From assembly GCA_017546805.1 (NCBI GenBank), contig JAFYRT010000001.1, forward strand, positions 1-51,759: DNA of 51,759 bases, written 5' to 3'. This stretch comes from Muribaculaceae bacterium. GTDB lineage: Bacteria > Bacteroidota > Bacteroidia > Bacteroidales > G3-4614. Position 1 is the first letter of the stretch; each line of letters starts with the position of its first letter. Below the pieces are notes generated by a model. That model was given only the letters and a program-made list of their open reading frames with translations, did not search any database and was not told where the DNA came from. Both the position numbers and the translations under genes were made by a program. Of the stretch, positions 1 to 8,545 are shown piece after piece.

Positions 1-20
1 ACTAACTAACTAACTAACTA
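1..20. repeat. 4-bp tandem repeat (ACTA)5
   Basis: Five perfect ACTA units open the window, followed by an AT-rich run (AATTAATTATAAAG) like the end of the spacer at 3608-3641. It may be the edge of a TTAGnnn-type tract that continues outside the window. Bases 1-239 hold no gene, only this tract and the hairpin repeat at 106-205. Confidence 0.7.
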
Positions 21-105
21 ATTAATTATAAAGATTTTTAGTGATGATTTAAGGTGGGGAGACATTATTATACATATGAAAAGAGAGTAAGTTTGTTTTT
101 TGAAT

Positions 106-205
106 CCCGTCCTTGCAGACAAACAATGATGATACGTTTTACCTTTTCCGTAGGTTTGAAAACCTACGGCTATTGAATGGTAAACTTGTTTGAATATTGT
201 TGTGA
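106..205 (+). repeat. Intergenic hairpin repeat R1, copy 1
   Basis: The sequence begins CCCGTCCTTGCAGAC. It contains a perfect hairpin with arms CCGTAGGTTT (148-157) and AAACCTACGG (160-169) around a 2-base loop, then GCTATTGAATG. A second copy in the same orientation lies at 51519-51625 with the same order of blocks. There is no T-tract after the stem, so it does not look like a terminator. No ORF is present. Confidence 0.75.
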
Positions 206-239
206 GAAAGAGAATTCGAGAAACTGATGTTCCTCAAAA

Positions 240-824
240 TCAAATAACCTCTAACGTTGTCAAACCATTTCTCAAGCCAATAGCATAAGAATTGCCGTCA
301 GCATCCGACTCGTTTTGTTTAAAATCGGTCAATATAACCTCTTTCCCAAGAGAAAATAGAAGACACGAAAAAGTAGCTCCCTCTTTCATTTTAGAATTTT
401 CGCAATGTTCGGCAACAAAACGATTATCGCCCAAATATCGAATAACGCACAAGCGGTTTGGTAACCAGCCAATGCGAAGTCGTTGTCCTACAGAAAGACT
501 ATCAGAAGAAATCAACTCCACACTAAATAGTTCCGATTCCTCTCCCATCTCATCGCTCAGCAACTTGCAGAAATCAAACCAAGAACAGTCCTTAGAATAT
601 TTAGCAAGTACATCAAGTGTGCGTAAAGATACTGAACTATTTCCTCTTGTAGAGTAGTTCCACACCCTTTCAAGAGTAGTTTCCGAAATATGTTCGCGCA
701 AGCACTTTTGAATATCATCTACTAACATAATAAAATCGCTATGCACTGCCAAAGGCTTAGCAAAGCGCAATTCAACACATTTGCGCAAAGCGACAATCTG
801 AGGTATATTACTTTCAAAATTCAT
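240..824 (-). CDS. Hypothetical protein with HTH-like N-terminus (Bacteroidetes family)
   Basis: The protein has 194 residues, no signal peptide and no membrane segment. Residues about 10-95 are helical, with a putative helix-turn-helix around ISETTLERVWNY and LRTLDVLAKYS. Residues about 110-194 look like a compact beta-rich domain with GWLPNRLCVIRYLGDNRF. I recognise this layout from uncharacterised Bacteroidetes proteins (established only as a family resemblance, function unknown). It is divergent from the kinase at 874 and the two share a 49-bp promoter region, which suggests a functional link by inference. The start codon lies only a few bases from the predicted transcription start, so the mRNA may be almost leaderless. 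Confidence 0.7.
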   Translation of the reverse strand: MNFESNIPQIVALRKCVELRFAKPLAVHSDFIMLVDDIQKCLREHISETTLERVWNYSTRGNSSVSLRTLDVLAKYSKDCSWFDFCKLLSDEMGEESELFSVELISSDSLSVGQRLRIGWLPNRLCVIRYLGDNRFVAEHCENSKMKEGATFSCLLFSLGKEVILTDFKQNESDADGNSYAIGLRNGLTTLEVI

Positions 825-831
825 AGTATTA

Positions 832-862
832 CAAAAATAGATATTATATTTGAAAACTCAAA
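832..862 (-). promoter_or_regulatory. Bacteroidetes promoter for the 194-aa protein
   Basis: Read on the minus strand there is TTTG (862-859), a 19-bp spacer and TATTTTTG (839-832), a full match to the TTTG/TAnnTTTG consensus. Transcription would begin at about 825-826, essentially at the ATG (824). Confidence 0.65.
845..852 (+). promoter_or_regulatory. -7 element for the kinase gene
   Basis: TATATTTG matches TAnnTTTG exactly, but no good -33 TTTG lies 19-20 bp upstream. It overlaps the divergent minus-strand promoter. Transcription would start near 859, after the TTG at 850, which supports ATG 874 as the kinase start. Confidence 0.45.
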
Positions 863-873
863 TTCACACAATC

Positions 874-2049
874 ATGCAAGAGAGTCAAATATTCACAGCC
901 ACCAACTTAAAAGTACCCCTACAAAAAGAGTTTACTGACTATAAACTACTGTCAGACAAGCAATACAGCAAACTATACCGAATCTCAAAGCAAGGTCGTT
1001 GGTATATAGCAAAGACAACAAAAGACAACACCGAAAGGCAGTTGGCAATACTACGTCGCGAATATTCTCTCACCATAGCATGCTCGCATCCCCATATCGT
1101 ACACACATACTCATACGAAGAGATACCCACATTGGGCGAAGCCATAGTAATGGAGTACATAGAGGGGCGAACACTAACTCAATACCTAACCGAAAAACCA
1201 TCATCGCAATCACTCGAAAGGGTATTTACCCAATTACTATCGGCACTCGAATATCTGCACAAAAGAGGAGTTGTGCATAACGATATAAAACCCGAAAATA
1301 TATTAATAACTCGCACAGACGACACCCTCAAACTAATAGACTTTGGATTAGCCGCAACAGACGCATGGTATGCAATGAAGCAACTCGGATGTACACCTGC
1401 ATATGCCTCGCCCGAATTGCTATCACAACAAGCAGTTGTTGATGCCCGAAGCGATATCTACTCCATAGGGCTAATAATGCAAGAAATATTCCCTTCGAGT
1501 CACAAAAGCATAAAAAAACGATGTACCCAACACAGCCCGGCAAAACGATATGCCGATGTTGCAGCATTGCAAACAGCATGGAATAACCGCAACAAAGCAA
1601 AAAAAGCAGTGCTAATAGCAATAGCTCTGCTCATAATGATACTTCCCACATTATATATTATAAAGAGTTCCATTGACGAAAAACAAAAGCAACGCCACCA
1701 ACAGGAGTTAATCTCAGAAATAGAAACAGAGATAACAGAATATTATCAAATAGCTCTCGACTCAATACAAAACCATTGCGTATATCAAGAGTTCGCTCAA
1801 AAAATAGTACTAATATCGTTTTGGAATAAAGTGGAAAAACAAAGACAAGAAAAAATATTAACCCAACCTAATCAGGAACTACGCACCATTCTTGATACAC
1901 TACCCATACGAGTGGATTTAGGGAAAATTTTAGTAGAAGCAATTCAACAGTTACCATCTGTTTTTACAAGCAACCTTTCTGTTGACGAGAGAATTTTCTA
2001 TTATAATCTCCTAAACAACAACCAACCATACCAAGAGTATAAACGGTAG
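874..2049 (+). CDS. Membrane-anchored Ser/Thr protein kinase
   Basis: The protein has 391 residues from ATG 874; the longer reading from TTG 850 would start inside the promoter. The kinase domain spans about residues 20-228. Visible motifs are the ATP lysine in YIAKTTK (K47), the catalytic loop VVHNDIKPENIL (D137), the Mg-binding LIDFGLA (D156) and the APE-like TPAYASPE. The usual HRD is HND, so this is a non-RD kinase, and the glycine-rich loop is degenerate (LLSDKQYSKLY). One transmembrane helix (about 245-263, IAIALLIMILPTLYII) separates it from a 128-residue C-terminal part of unknown fold, likely periplasmic. Architecture resembles Hanks-type sensor kinases; its substrate and ligand are unknown. 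Confidence 0.88.
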   Translation: MQESQIFTATNLKVPLQKEFTDYKLLSDKQYSKLYRISKQGRWYIAKTTKDNTERQLAILRREYSLTIACSHPHIVHTYSYEEIPTLGEAIVMEYIEGRTLTQYLTEKPSSQSLERVFTQLLSALEYLHKRGVVHNDIKPENILITRTDDTLKLIDFGLAATDAWYAMKQLGCTPAYASPELLSQQAVVDARSDIYSIGLIMQEIFPSSHKSIKKRCTQHSPAKRYADVAALQTAWNNRNKAKKAVLIAIALLIMILPTLYIIKSSIDEKQKQRHQQELISEIETEITEYYQIALDSIQNHCVYQEFAQKIVLISFWNKVEKQRQEKILTQPNQELRTILDTLPIRVDLGKILVEAIQQLPSVFTSNLSVDERIFYYNLLNNNQPYQEYKR

Positions 2050-2089
2050 TTGTTTGTTAACCAAACATAGTAAACAAAATAGGTATTTC

Positions 2090-2127
2090 GGCTGTTATGG
2101 TATGTGAATATCGTAACAGCCGTTTTT
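2090..2127 (+). terminator. Rho-independent terminator after the kinase gene
   Basis: Arms CGGCTGTTA (2090-2098) and TAACAGCCG (2114-2122) are followed by TTTTT (2123-2127). The T-run touches the ATG of the tolC-like gene at 2128. Confidence 0.8.
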
Positions 2128-3516
2128 ATGAGATGGGTAGTTTCTTTTATTTTTCTTTTTAATGTTTGCTTTGCTTTTGCAAAGGGGGATGAGACGTTTA
2201 TTAAGTTGGATTTGCCTTCGTTTGAGAGCGACGGTATGTTTTCTACAACCTCGCGTCCAACAAATGATTGGTGGGTGGATTTGAACGATTCGGTTTTAGA
2301 TTCGCTTATTTCTCTTGCTGTTAGCAATAATCAGGATGTGTTTGTGGCTATGGATAATATTATGGCCGCAAGGGCTTCGTATAGGATTGCTCAGAGTGGG
2401 TTCTACCCTTCTATTGGTTTAGAGGGTGGATGGGGTAAATCTAAAGGGAGTAGAAATCTTGGCGACGAGATTGATTTGTTGAGTGAAACGGTTCAGAGTA
2501 ACTGGTCTGTTGCTTTGAACGCAAGTTGGGAGATTGATGTTTTTGGTGCTATTAGGGCTAAGGCTAAAGAGGCTAAGTTTGGTTACGAGGCGGAGATTGA
2601 GCTTTATAATGCTACGATTATGAGTTTGACTGCCGATATGGCTTCGTACTACGCTCAACTGCGCATGATGCAACAACAGCTTATTGTGGCAGTGAAAAAT
2701 ATTGAGTCGCAAAAGGAGATTTTGAATATTACCGAGGTTAGGTTTAATGCCGGATTGGCTTCGCAATTGGATGTTGCTCAGGCTAAATCGGTTTATTTCA
2801 GCACTAAGGCTTCGGTTCCTGTTTTACAGAGTTCTATTGATAATCAGATTTTTACTATTTGCCAGCTTGCTGGGGTGTTTCCGCAAACTCTTTACGATTG
2901 GTTGGTTGTGCCTGATGTGATTCCTTCGTATATGAAGGTTATTGCTATTGGTACGTGCGAGGAGATGCTTGCCAACCGCCCTGATGTGAGTGCGGCTTTT
3001 ATTAAGACCAAAGCTGCCAAGGAGTGTTTGAATGGTGCTAAACGTAATTTTTCGCCCCAATTTTTTGTTGATGGCAGTTTTGGTTTTCAAGGGCAGTCTC
3101 TTAAGAATACTTTTAATAGCAATAGTATTACCTACTCTCTTTCTCCTCGTATTAGTTGGAACTTTTTTCAGGGTGGTAACTTATTTAATTCTTTAAAGCA
3201 GGAGAAGGCCAATTATGATGCGGCTATTCGTAACTACAACTCAGTGGTGCTTAAGGCTACCGAGGAGGTTAGCAGTGCTATTTCGGCTTATAAAGGTCGC
3301 ATTAAACAGGTTGTTAGTTTGAGAGAATTGGTGGTTCAAGGAGAATTGATGCTTACTCTTTCGCTCGATTTGTATAAACGAGGGTTAACTGATTTTCAAA
3401 ATGTTTTGGATGCTCAACGTTCTTTGCTGGAGTATCAGAACTCGCTTGTCTCGGCAGAGGGCAATACTCTTACGGCTTTGATTAATTTGTATAGAGCTTT
3501 GGGGTGTGGGTGGTAA
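2128..3516 (+). CDS. TolC/OprM-type outer-membrane efflux channel
   Basis: This is the outer-membrane exit duct of a tripartite RND pump. The 462-residue protein starts with a signal peptide (MRWVVSFIFLFNVCFAFA) that justifies ATG 2128 over the upstream GTG 2104. Two OEP repeats follow, with coiled-coil-forming segments, for example around ITEVRFNAGLASQLDVAQAK and LYKRGLTDFQNVLDAQRSLL, both classic for the family. Unlike many OprM-type relatives it has no lipobox. It is the first gene of an operon with the membrane fusion protein and RND pump; in many Bacteroidetes the channel gene comes last. The substrate cannot be predicted. Confidence 0.9.
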   Translation: MRWVVSFIFLFNVCFAFAKGDETFIKLDLPSFESDGMFSTTSRPTNDWWVDLNDSVLDSLISLAVSNNQDVFVAMDNIMAARASYRIAQSGFYPSIGLEGGWGKSKGSRNLGDEIDLLSETVQSNWSVALNASWEIDVFGAIRAKAKEAKFGYEAEIELYNATIMSLTADMASYYAQLRMMQQQLIVAVKNIESQKEILNITEVRFNAGLASQLDVAQAKSVYFSTKASVPVLQSSIDNQIFTICQLAGVFPQTLYDWLVVPDVIPSYMKVIAIGTCEEMLANRPDVSAAFIKTKAAKECLNGAKRNFSPQFFVDGSFGFQGQSLKNTFNSNSITYSLSPRISWNFFQGGNLFNSLKQEKANYDAAIRNYNSVVLKATEEVSSAISAYKGRIKQVVSLRELVVQGELMLTLSLDLYKRGLTDFQNVLDAQRSLLEYQNSLVSAEGNTLTALINLYRALGCGW

Positions 3517-3641
3517 TTCAATTAGAAATTAGGAATGAGGAATGAGGAATTAGGAATGAGGAATTATTAAATTTCTTATTTGTAAAATTTCTAATTGGAG
3601 CGTAGCGACTAACTAATTACTAATTCATAATTATAAAAAAT
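3517..3641. repeat. TTAGnnn heptamer tract inside the efflux operon
   Basis: From 3520 the sequence runs in 7-bp units: TTAGAAA, TTAGGAA, TGAGGAA, TGAGGAA, TTAGGAA, TGAGGAA. AATTAGAAATT near 3519 is also complementary to AATTTCTAATT near 3587-3597, so the tract can fold back. The unit recurs in other spacers of this window. It separates two genes expected to be co-transcribed. Confidence 0.75.
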
Positions 3642-4739
3642 ATGAGGTGTTTTATTTTTTGTATGCTGTGTTTTGTTTCCCTCTTTTTAAGTGGGTGCAA
3701 CAACGATTTATTGAGTGGCTATGAAGCTATGCCTCCTATTTCGGTGGCTAAGCCTGTGGTGAGGGATATTACTTTAATGAAGAGGTATCCCGGGTATGTT
3801 TCGGCTCAAAACAGCGTTAATCTTGTGGCTCGTGTAAGCGGGTATCTCGAAAACTCGTTTTACGATGCAGGCAGTAGGGTTGAGAAGGATAAACTTCTCT
3901 TCCTTATTGAGCCTACTCAATACAAGGATTATGTTATAGAGGCTGAGAGTTCGTTGGAAAATGCTATTGCTAAACGTGATTATGCAGAGAATAATTATAT
4001 GAGAATGAAAGAGGCTTCGGTTAGTAATGCCATCAGTGAAATTGATTTAATTGAAGCCAAATCGCAACTTATTGCTGCCAAAGCTGATGTTAAGAATGCT
4101 GAAGCTTCTCTTTCTATGGCTAAAACAAATTTGAGCTATTGCTATGTTAAGGCTCCGTTCCGCGGCAGGGTGACTATCGGTACTTTGTCGAATGGGAATT
4201 ATGTGAATGGTGGCGAGCCTACGGTTCTTGCAACTATTTTTCAGGAGGATTTGATGTATGCGTATTTTAATATTGAGGATAATCAGTATTTAAAAATGTT
4301 GTGGGAAAACAACGAGACTCCGTTTGATAGTGTTATGGTGTTTTTTGACTCCCCTACCCGAAAGGTTTTTAAGGGCAAGATTGATTATGTTGCTCCTAAT
4401 ATTGATCTTTCGATGGGTACGCTTCGCTTAAGAGCCGAAATTGAGAACCATAACGGCGAACTTAAGGATGGTATGTATGCTTCGGTTTTGTTGCCGTATG
4501 CTAAAAGGGATAAGGCTGTGTTAATTAATGATGCTTCGATTGGTTTTGACCAGTTGGGTAGTTTTGTGTATGTGGTTAATGACTCGTCTGTTGTAGAATA
4601 CCGACATATTACTACCGGAGAGGTTATTGATGATACGCTAAGGTATGTTACTAATGGTATTGGTGAAAACGAAATGTATGTTTCGAAGGCTCTTTTAAAG
4701 GTTAGAGACGGTATGAAGGTTAGTCCTGTTTTTGAGTAA
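3642..4739 (+). CDS. RND efflux periplasmic adaptor (membrane fusion lipoprotein)
   Basis: The 365-residue protein is an AcrA/MexA-type adaptor linking the inner-membrane pump to the TolC-like channel. It has a lipoprotein signal with lipobox LSGC (Cys19). The order is a barrel-sandwich half motif ([20 protein letters not shown]), an alpha-helical hairpin (about residues 95-165), the second lipoyl half ([15 protein letters not shown]), then beta-barrel and membrane-proximal domains. Its stop is 19 bp before the pump start, so the two are translationally close. The adaptor family is certain; the substrate is not. Confidence 0.93.
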   Translation: MRCFIFCMLCFVSLFLSGCNNDLLSGYEAMPPISVAKPVVRDITLMKRYPGYVSAQNSVNLVARVSGYLENSFYDAGSRVEKDKLLFLIEPTQYKDYVIEAESSLENAIAKRDYAENNYMRMKEASVSNAISEIDLIEAKSQLIAAKADVKNAEASLSMAKTNLSYCYVKAPFRGRVTIGTLSNGNYVNGGEPTVLATIFQEDLMYAYFNIEDNQYLKMLWENNETPFDSVMVFFDSPTRKVFKGKIDYVAPNIDLSMGTLRLRAEIENHNGELKDGMYASVLLPYAKRDKAVLINDASIGFDQLGSFVYVVNDSSVVEYRHITTGEVIDDTLRYVTNGIGENEMYVSKALLKVRDGMKVSPVFE

Positions 4740-4758
4740 CTTAATTTGTTGTGATTGT

Positions 4759-7700
4759 ATGTTCTCGCGTTTTTTTATTGACCGCCCGATTTTTGCCACC
4801 GTTATTGCTATTCTGATGGTTATTGCCGGTGTGGTGGCTTTGGAGTTTTTACCTATTGCTCAATTTCCCGATATTACTCCTCCTACGGTTCAGGTGCAGG
4901 CTACCTACCCCGGTGCAAGTGCCGAGACTATTGCCAAAACTGTTGCTACTCCTATTGAGGAGCAAGTCAATGGCGTGGATGGCATGATTTATATGAGTTC
5001 TACTTCTTCGTCTACGGGTCAGTATAACCTGACTGTTACTTTTGAGGTGGGTACTGATGCTGACATGGCTGCTGTGTTGGTGCAGAATCGTGTGAATATT
5101 GCCGAGGGCAATTTACCAAGCGAGGTTATTAAGCAGGGTATTACCACAAAGAAGCAATCGACTAATATTGTTATGATTCTTTCGTTGGAGGCTGATAGCT
5201 CGGTTTATGATGGTTTATATCTTTCGAACTATGCTACTCTGAACTTCTCCGATCCTCTTTCGCGCCTTAGTGGCGTTGGTAATGTTACTGTGTTTGGTGC
5301 GGGTGACTATGGTATGAGGGTGTGGCTCGACCCCGAAGTAATGAGGATGAGAGATGTTACTCCTGATGATGTTTACAATGCTATTTCGGCTCAAAATATT
5401 GAAGTGTCGGCAGGTGGCGTGGGACAACCTCCTCAAAGTGACAATACGAAATTTCAGTATACTCTTACTACTAAAGGACGTTTATCTTCGGTTAGTGAGT
5501 TTGAGAATATTATTATTAAGGCTCTTCCCGAAGGTGGTTACTTGAGACTTAAGGATATTGCCGAGATTGAACTTGGCAGTCAAAATTATGGTACAGTATC
5601 GAAACAGAGCGGTAAATCGGCTGCTGCCATTGCCATTTATCAGCTCCCGGGCAGTAATGCTCTTGATGTTGCCAATGAGGTTAGAGAGAGGGTTAAATCT
5701 CTCTCTAAAAACCTTCCTGAGGGAGTTGAGTGTAATATTGTTCTTGATACGACAAACTTCGTTAAGGCTTCGTTGGAGGAGGTGGTGGTTACTCTTATCG
5801 AAACTACTTTGCTGGTTATGTTGGTGGTGCTTATCTTCTTACAGAACTTCAGAGCTGTTATTATTCCTTCTTTGACTATTCCTGTTTCGTTGATTTGCAC
5901 TCTTGCAGTTATGAAGCTGTTTGGGTTCTCTATTAATACGCTTACTTTGTTTGGGATGGTACTTGCCATTGCTATTGTTGTGGACGATGCCATTATTGTG
6001 GTGGAGAACTCGTCGCGACTGCTTGCCACGGGTAAATTCTCCCGAAAAGATGCCGTTACGGAGGCCATGCGAGAGATTACAGGTCCTGTTATCGGTGTTG
6101 TTTTGGTATTATTAGCGGTGTTTGTGCCTACTGCTTTTATTCCCGGTATTACAGGTGAGCTTTATAAGCAATTTGCTCTTACCATTGCCGTTGCTACTTT
6201 CTTTAGCGGTTTTAATTCGCTTACTCTCACACCTGCTCTGTGTGCTTTGTTTTTAAAGGAGAAGCATGAACCTAAGTTTGTTTTTTACAGATGGTTTAAC
6301 AAGGTATATGATAAGTGTGTGAATGGGTATGTTGCTGTTATTTCGCGTATGTTGCATCACCCTATTAAGAGTATGATTGCTTTTGCTGTTTTTACTATTG
6401 CTGCCTTTTGGGGCTTTGTAAAGACTCCTTCGTCGTTTATCCCCGAGGAGGACCAAGGTTATTTCTTGGTTTCGGTCTCGCTTCCTCCAAATGCTTCGCT
6501 TGATAGAACTGAAACTGTTACCGACAGTCTCGCCTCTATTTTAAACCGATATGATGTTGTGCAGAGCTACATGTGTATTAATGGTTTTTCGGTTATAAAC
6601 AGCGCTCCATCATCGAATAACGCAACCATTTTTGTTATTCTTAAACCTTGGAAAGAGCGTAAGGGTAATGATGAGAGTATTGCTTCTATTATAAGTAATT
6701 TCAATAGGGATGCTTCATCTATTGAAGAGGCTTCGGTTTTTGCTCTTAACCCTCCTGCCATAAATGGCATGGGTGCCGTGGGTGGTTTGCAAATGCAAAT
6801 TGAAGATGTTGGTAATTTAGGTAGCAGTGAATTGCAAAAAGCCATTAATGAAATGGTTGCTCAAAGCAAAATGGTTAAGAGTATTGGTTCTGTTAATACT
6901 ATATACCAAGGTGCTACTCCTCAATTTGCATTGAACATTAACCGAGATAAGGTTGAGATGCAGGGTATTAATCTGGCTGATGTTTTTAACTCATTGTCGT
7001 TATACATGGGTTCGGCATACGTTAATGACTTTACCTCTTTTGGTCGTATTTACCAAGTGCTCTTGAGCGCAAATGCCATAAGCCGAAAACAGATTGATGA
7101 CGTGCTTAAACTCTCGGTTAGAAACAGCAAGGGTGAGATGGTTCCTTTCTCGACTTTTACTACCGTTGAGGAGAAACTTGGAGAGGACTTGATTGAGAGA
7201 TATAATATGTATACCTCTGCCTCTATCACAGGTAGCAGTGCAAAGGGATTCAGTTCGTCTGAAGCTATGATGGGTATGGAGGCTCTGTTTGAAAAATTAC
7301 TCGGCAACTCTTTTGCTTATGAATGGACAGGCGAAGCTTATCAGGAGAACAAAGCAGAGTCTTCGGTTGCTGTAATTTTTATTCTTGCTATTGTTGTGGT
7401 TATTCTTGTTTTGGCTGCACAATACGAAAGTTGGACAAGCCCTATTGCTGTTATCATGGTTGTTCCGTTTGCTATTTTAGGTGCGGTATTGGGTACTATT
7501 GCTATGGGATTGCCTATTAGTGTTTTCAGCCAAATTGGTATTATTTTGCTTATTGCTCTTTCGGCAAAGAATGCGATTTTGATAGTGGAATTTGCTGCCG
7601 ATAACAGGCTGAAAGGCGAGGATATTATTACTGCATCGATTGAGGCAGGACGCATGAGATTGCGACCTATTCTTATGACCTCGTTTGCCTTTATTATTGG

Positions 7701-7872
7701 TATTTTGCCTATGCTATTTGCTACGGGAGCGGGTGCTGCAAGCAGAATTTCATTGGGTAGCGCAGTTGTTTTTGGTATGCTGTTAAGTACTATATTGGGT
7801 ACTCTGTTTATACCTAATTTTTACCATCTGATGCAGAGCCTCTTTGAGAAGAGTAAAGTAATTAGGAATTAG
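4759..7872 (+). CDS. RND multidrug efflux pump (AcrB/HAE1 type)
   Basis: The protein has 1037 residues, the usual length for HAE1 pumps. I start it at ATG 4759 ([15 protein letters not shown]), because the family begins this way and the longer TTG reading overlaps the adaptor stop. Proton-relay residues are present: D409/D410 in [13 protein letters not shown] (TM4) and K937 in [12 protein letters not shown] (TM10). Two periplasmic porter/docking regions lie between TM1-2 and TM7-8. It should exchange protons for drugs, detergents or bile acids, an inference from the family. The last four residues (VIRN) and the stop codon are encoded by the heptamer repeat that begins the spacer. Confidence 0.96.
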   Translation: MFSRFFIDRPIFATVIAILMVIAGVVALEFLPIAQFPDITPPTVQVQATYPGASAETIAKTVATPIEEQVNGVDGMIYMSSTSSSTGQYNLTVTFEVGTDADMAAVLVQNRVNIAEGNLPSEVIKQGITTKKQSTNIVMILSLEADSSVYDGLYLSNYATLNFSDPLSRLSGVGNVTVFGAGDYGMRVWLDPEVMRMRDVTPDDVYNAISAQNIEVSAGGVGQPPQSDNTKFQYTLTTKGRLSSVSEFENIIIKALPEGGYLRLKDIAEIELGSQNYGTVSKQSGKSAAAIAIYQLPGSNALDVANEVRERVKSLSKNLPEGVECNIVLDTTNFVKASLEEVVVTLIETTLLVMLVVLIFLQNFRAVIIPSLTIPVSLICTLAVMKLFGFSINTLTLFGMVLAIAIVVDDAIIVVENSSRLLATGKFSRKDAVTEAMREITGPVIGVVLVLLAVFVPTAFIPGITGELYKQFALTIAVATFFSGFNSLTLTPALCALFLKEKHEPKFVFYRWFNKVYDKCVNGYVAVISRMLHHPIKSMIAFAVFTIAAFWGFVKTPSSFIPEEDQGYFLVSVSLPPNASLDRTETVTDSLASILNRYDVVQSYMCINGFSVINSAPSSNNATIFVILKPWKERKGNDESIASIISNFNRDASSIEEASVFALNPPAINGMGAVGGLQMQIEDVGNLGSSELQKAINEMVAQSKMVKSIGSVNTIYQGATPQFALNINRDKVEMQGINLADVFNSLSLYMGSAYVNDFTSFGRIYQVLLSANAISRKQIDDVLKLSVRNSKGEMVPFSTFTTVEEKLGEDLIERYNMYTSASITGSSAKGFSSSEAMMGMEALFEKLLGNSFAYEWTGEAYQENKAESSVAVIFILAIVVVILVLAAQYESWTSPIAVIMVVPFAILGAVLGTIAMGLPISVFSQIGIILLIALSAKNAILIVEFAADNRLKGEDIITASIEAGRMRLRPILMTSFAFIIGILPMLFATGAGAASRISLGSAVVFGMLLSTILGTLFIPNFYHLMQSLFEKSKVIRN

Positions 7873-7944
7873 TTCGTTGCTTCGCAACAATTAGGAATTA
7901 GGAATGAATTATTATATAATTCCTAATTCCTAATTCCTAATTAT
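7859..7944. repeat. Heptamer tract with hairpins between convergent genes
   Basis: The tract has TTAGGAA and TTAGTTC units, then a hairpin GTTGC-TTC-GCAAC (7876-7888), then TTAGGAA units. These are mirrored by an inverted block of AATTCCT units (7919-7942). The two blocks can pair into a stem of about 17 bp that might end transcription from both sides, although T-runs are poor. It supplies the stop regions of both the RND pump gene and hpt. Confidence 0.75.
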
Positions 7945-8477
7945 TCAACTACTTTATAGATATCGGGTAGGTTACGTCCGTAATGGTCGTAATCTAATCC
8001 GTATCCTACAATAAAGTCGTTATCTATATCGAAACAACGATAATCTATTTTTACATCTACTTTTAGATTTTCGGGTTTTACAAATAGCGATGTTACATAT
8101 ATTGATTCCGGATTTTTCTCATTCAATATGCGTAGCATCTCTTTCATTGTGTAACCTGTATCAATTATATCTTCTACAACTACTACTGTTCTTCCTTCAA
8201 TACTCTCACGCAAACCAATTACCTGTTTTACCTCTCCTGTTGTTGATGTTCCTTCGTATGATGACATACGTATGAAAGTAATCTCACATGGGAAGTTCAT
8301 TTCGCGCAATAGGTCAGCTCCAAATACAAACGATCCGTTCAATATCACAAGGAAGAGTGGATTTTTATCTTTTAAATCCTTCTCTATCTCCGCTGCTACC
8401 TCTTTTACCCTCTCTCTAATTTGTTCTTTCGATATATATAGAGAAAACTTTTTATCCAATACTTGTACTATTTCCAT
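7941..8477 (-). CDS. hpt: Hypoxanthine phosphoribosyltransferase
   Basis: This enzyme converts hypoxanthine (and usually guanine) plus PRPP into IMP/GMP for purine salvage in the cytoplasm. At 178 residues it has the normal length. The PRPP-binding motif VVVVEDIIDTGYTM (residues 98-111) contains the acidic ED pair (E102, D103), and the flexible-loop SSYEGTSTTGEV is present. It lies 68 bp downstream of an NCS2 purine permease on the same strand, so uptake and phosphoribosylation may be co-expressed. Guanine versus hypoxanthine preference cannot be told from sequence. Confidence 0.95.
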   Translation of the reverse strand: MEIVQVLDKKFSLYISKEQIRERVKEVAAEIEKDLKDKNPLFLVILNGSFVFGADLLREMNFPCEITFIRMSSYEGTSTTGEVKQVIGLRESIEGRTVVVVEDIIDTGYTMKEMLRILNEKNPESIYVTSLFVKPENLKVDVKIDYRCFDIDNDFIVGYGLDYDHYGRNLPDIYKVVE

Positions 8478-8545
8478 AGCTATATTTTGTAGTAGTTAAT
8501 ATTCTATTTATTTGGTATTTACTTGATAATTCTCTATTGTTTACT

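Noticed and set aside
850..2049. TTG 850 as kinase start; similarly GTG 2104, TTG 4732 and the first in-frame starts at 19300 and 21848
   Set aside because: Each adds residues upstream of a normal signal peptide or family N-terminus and in several cases overlaps a promoter, terminator or preceding stop.
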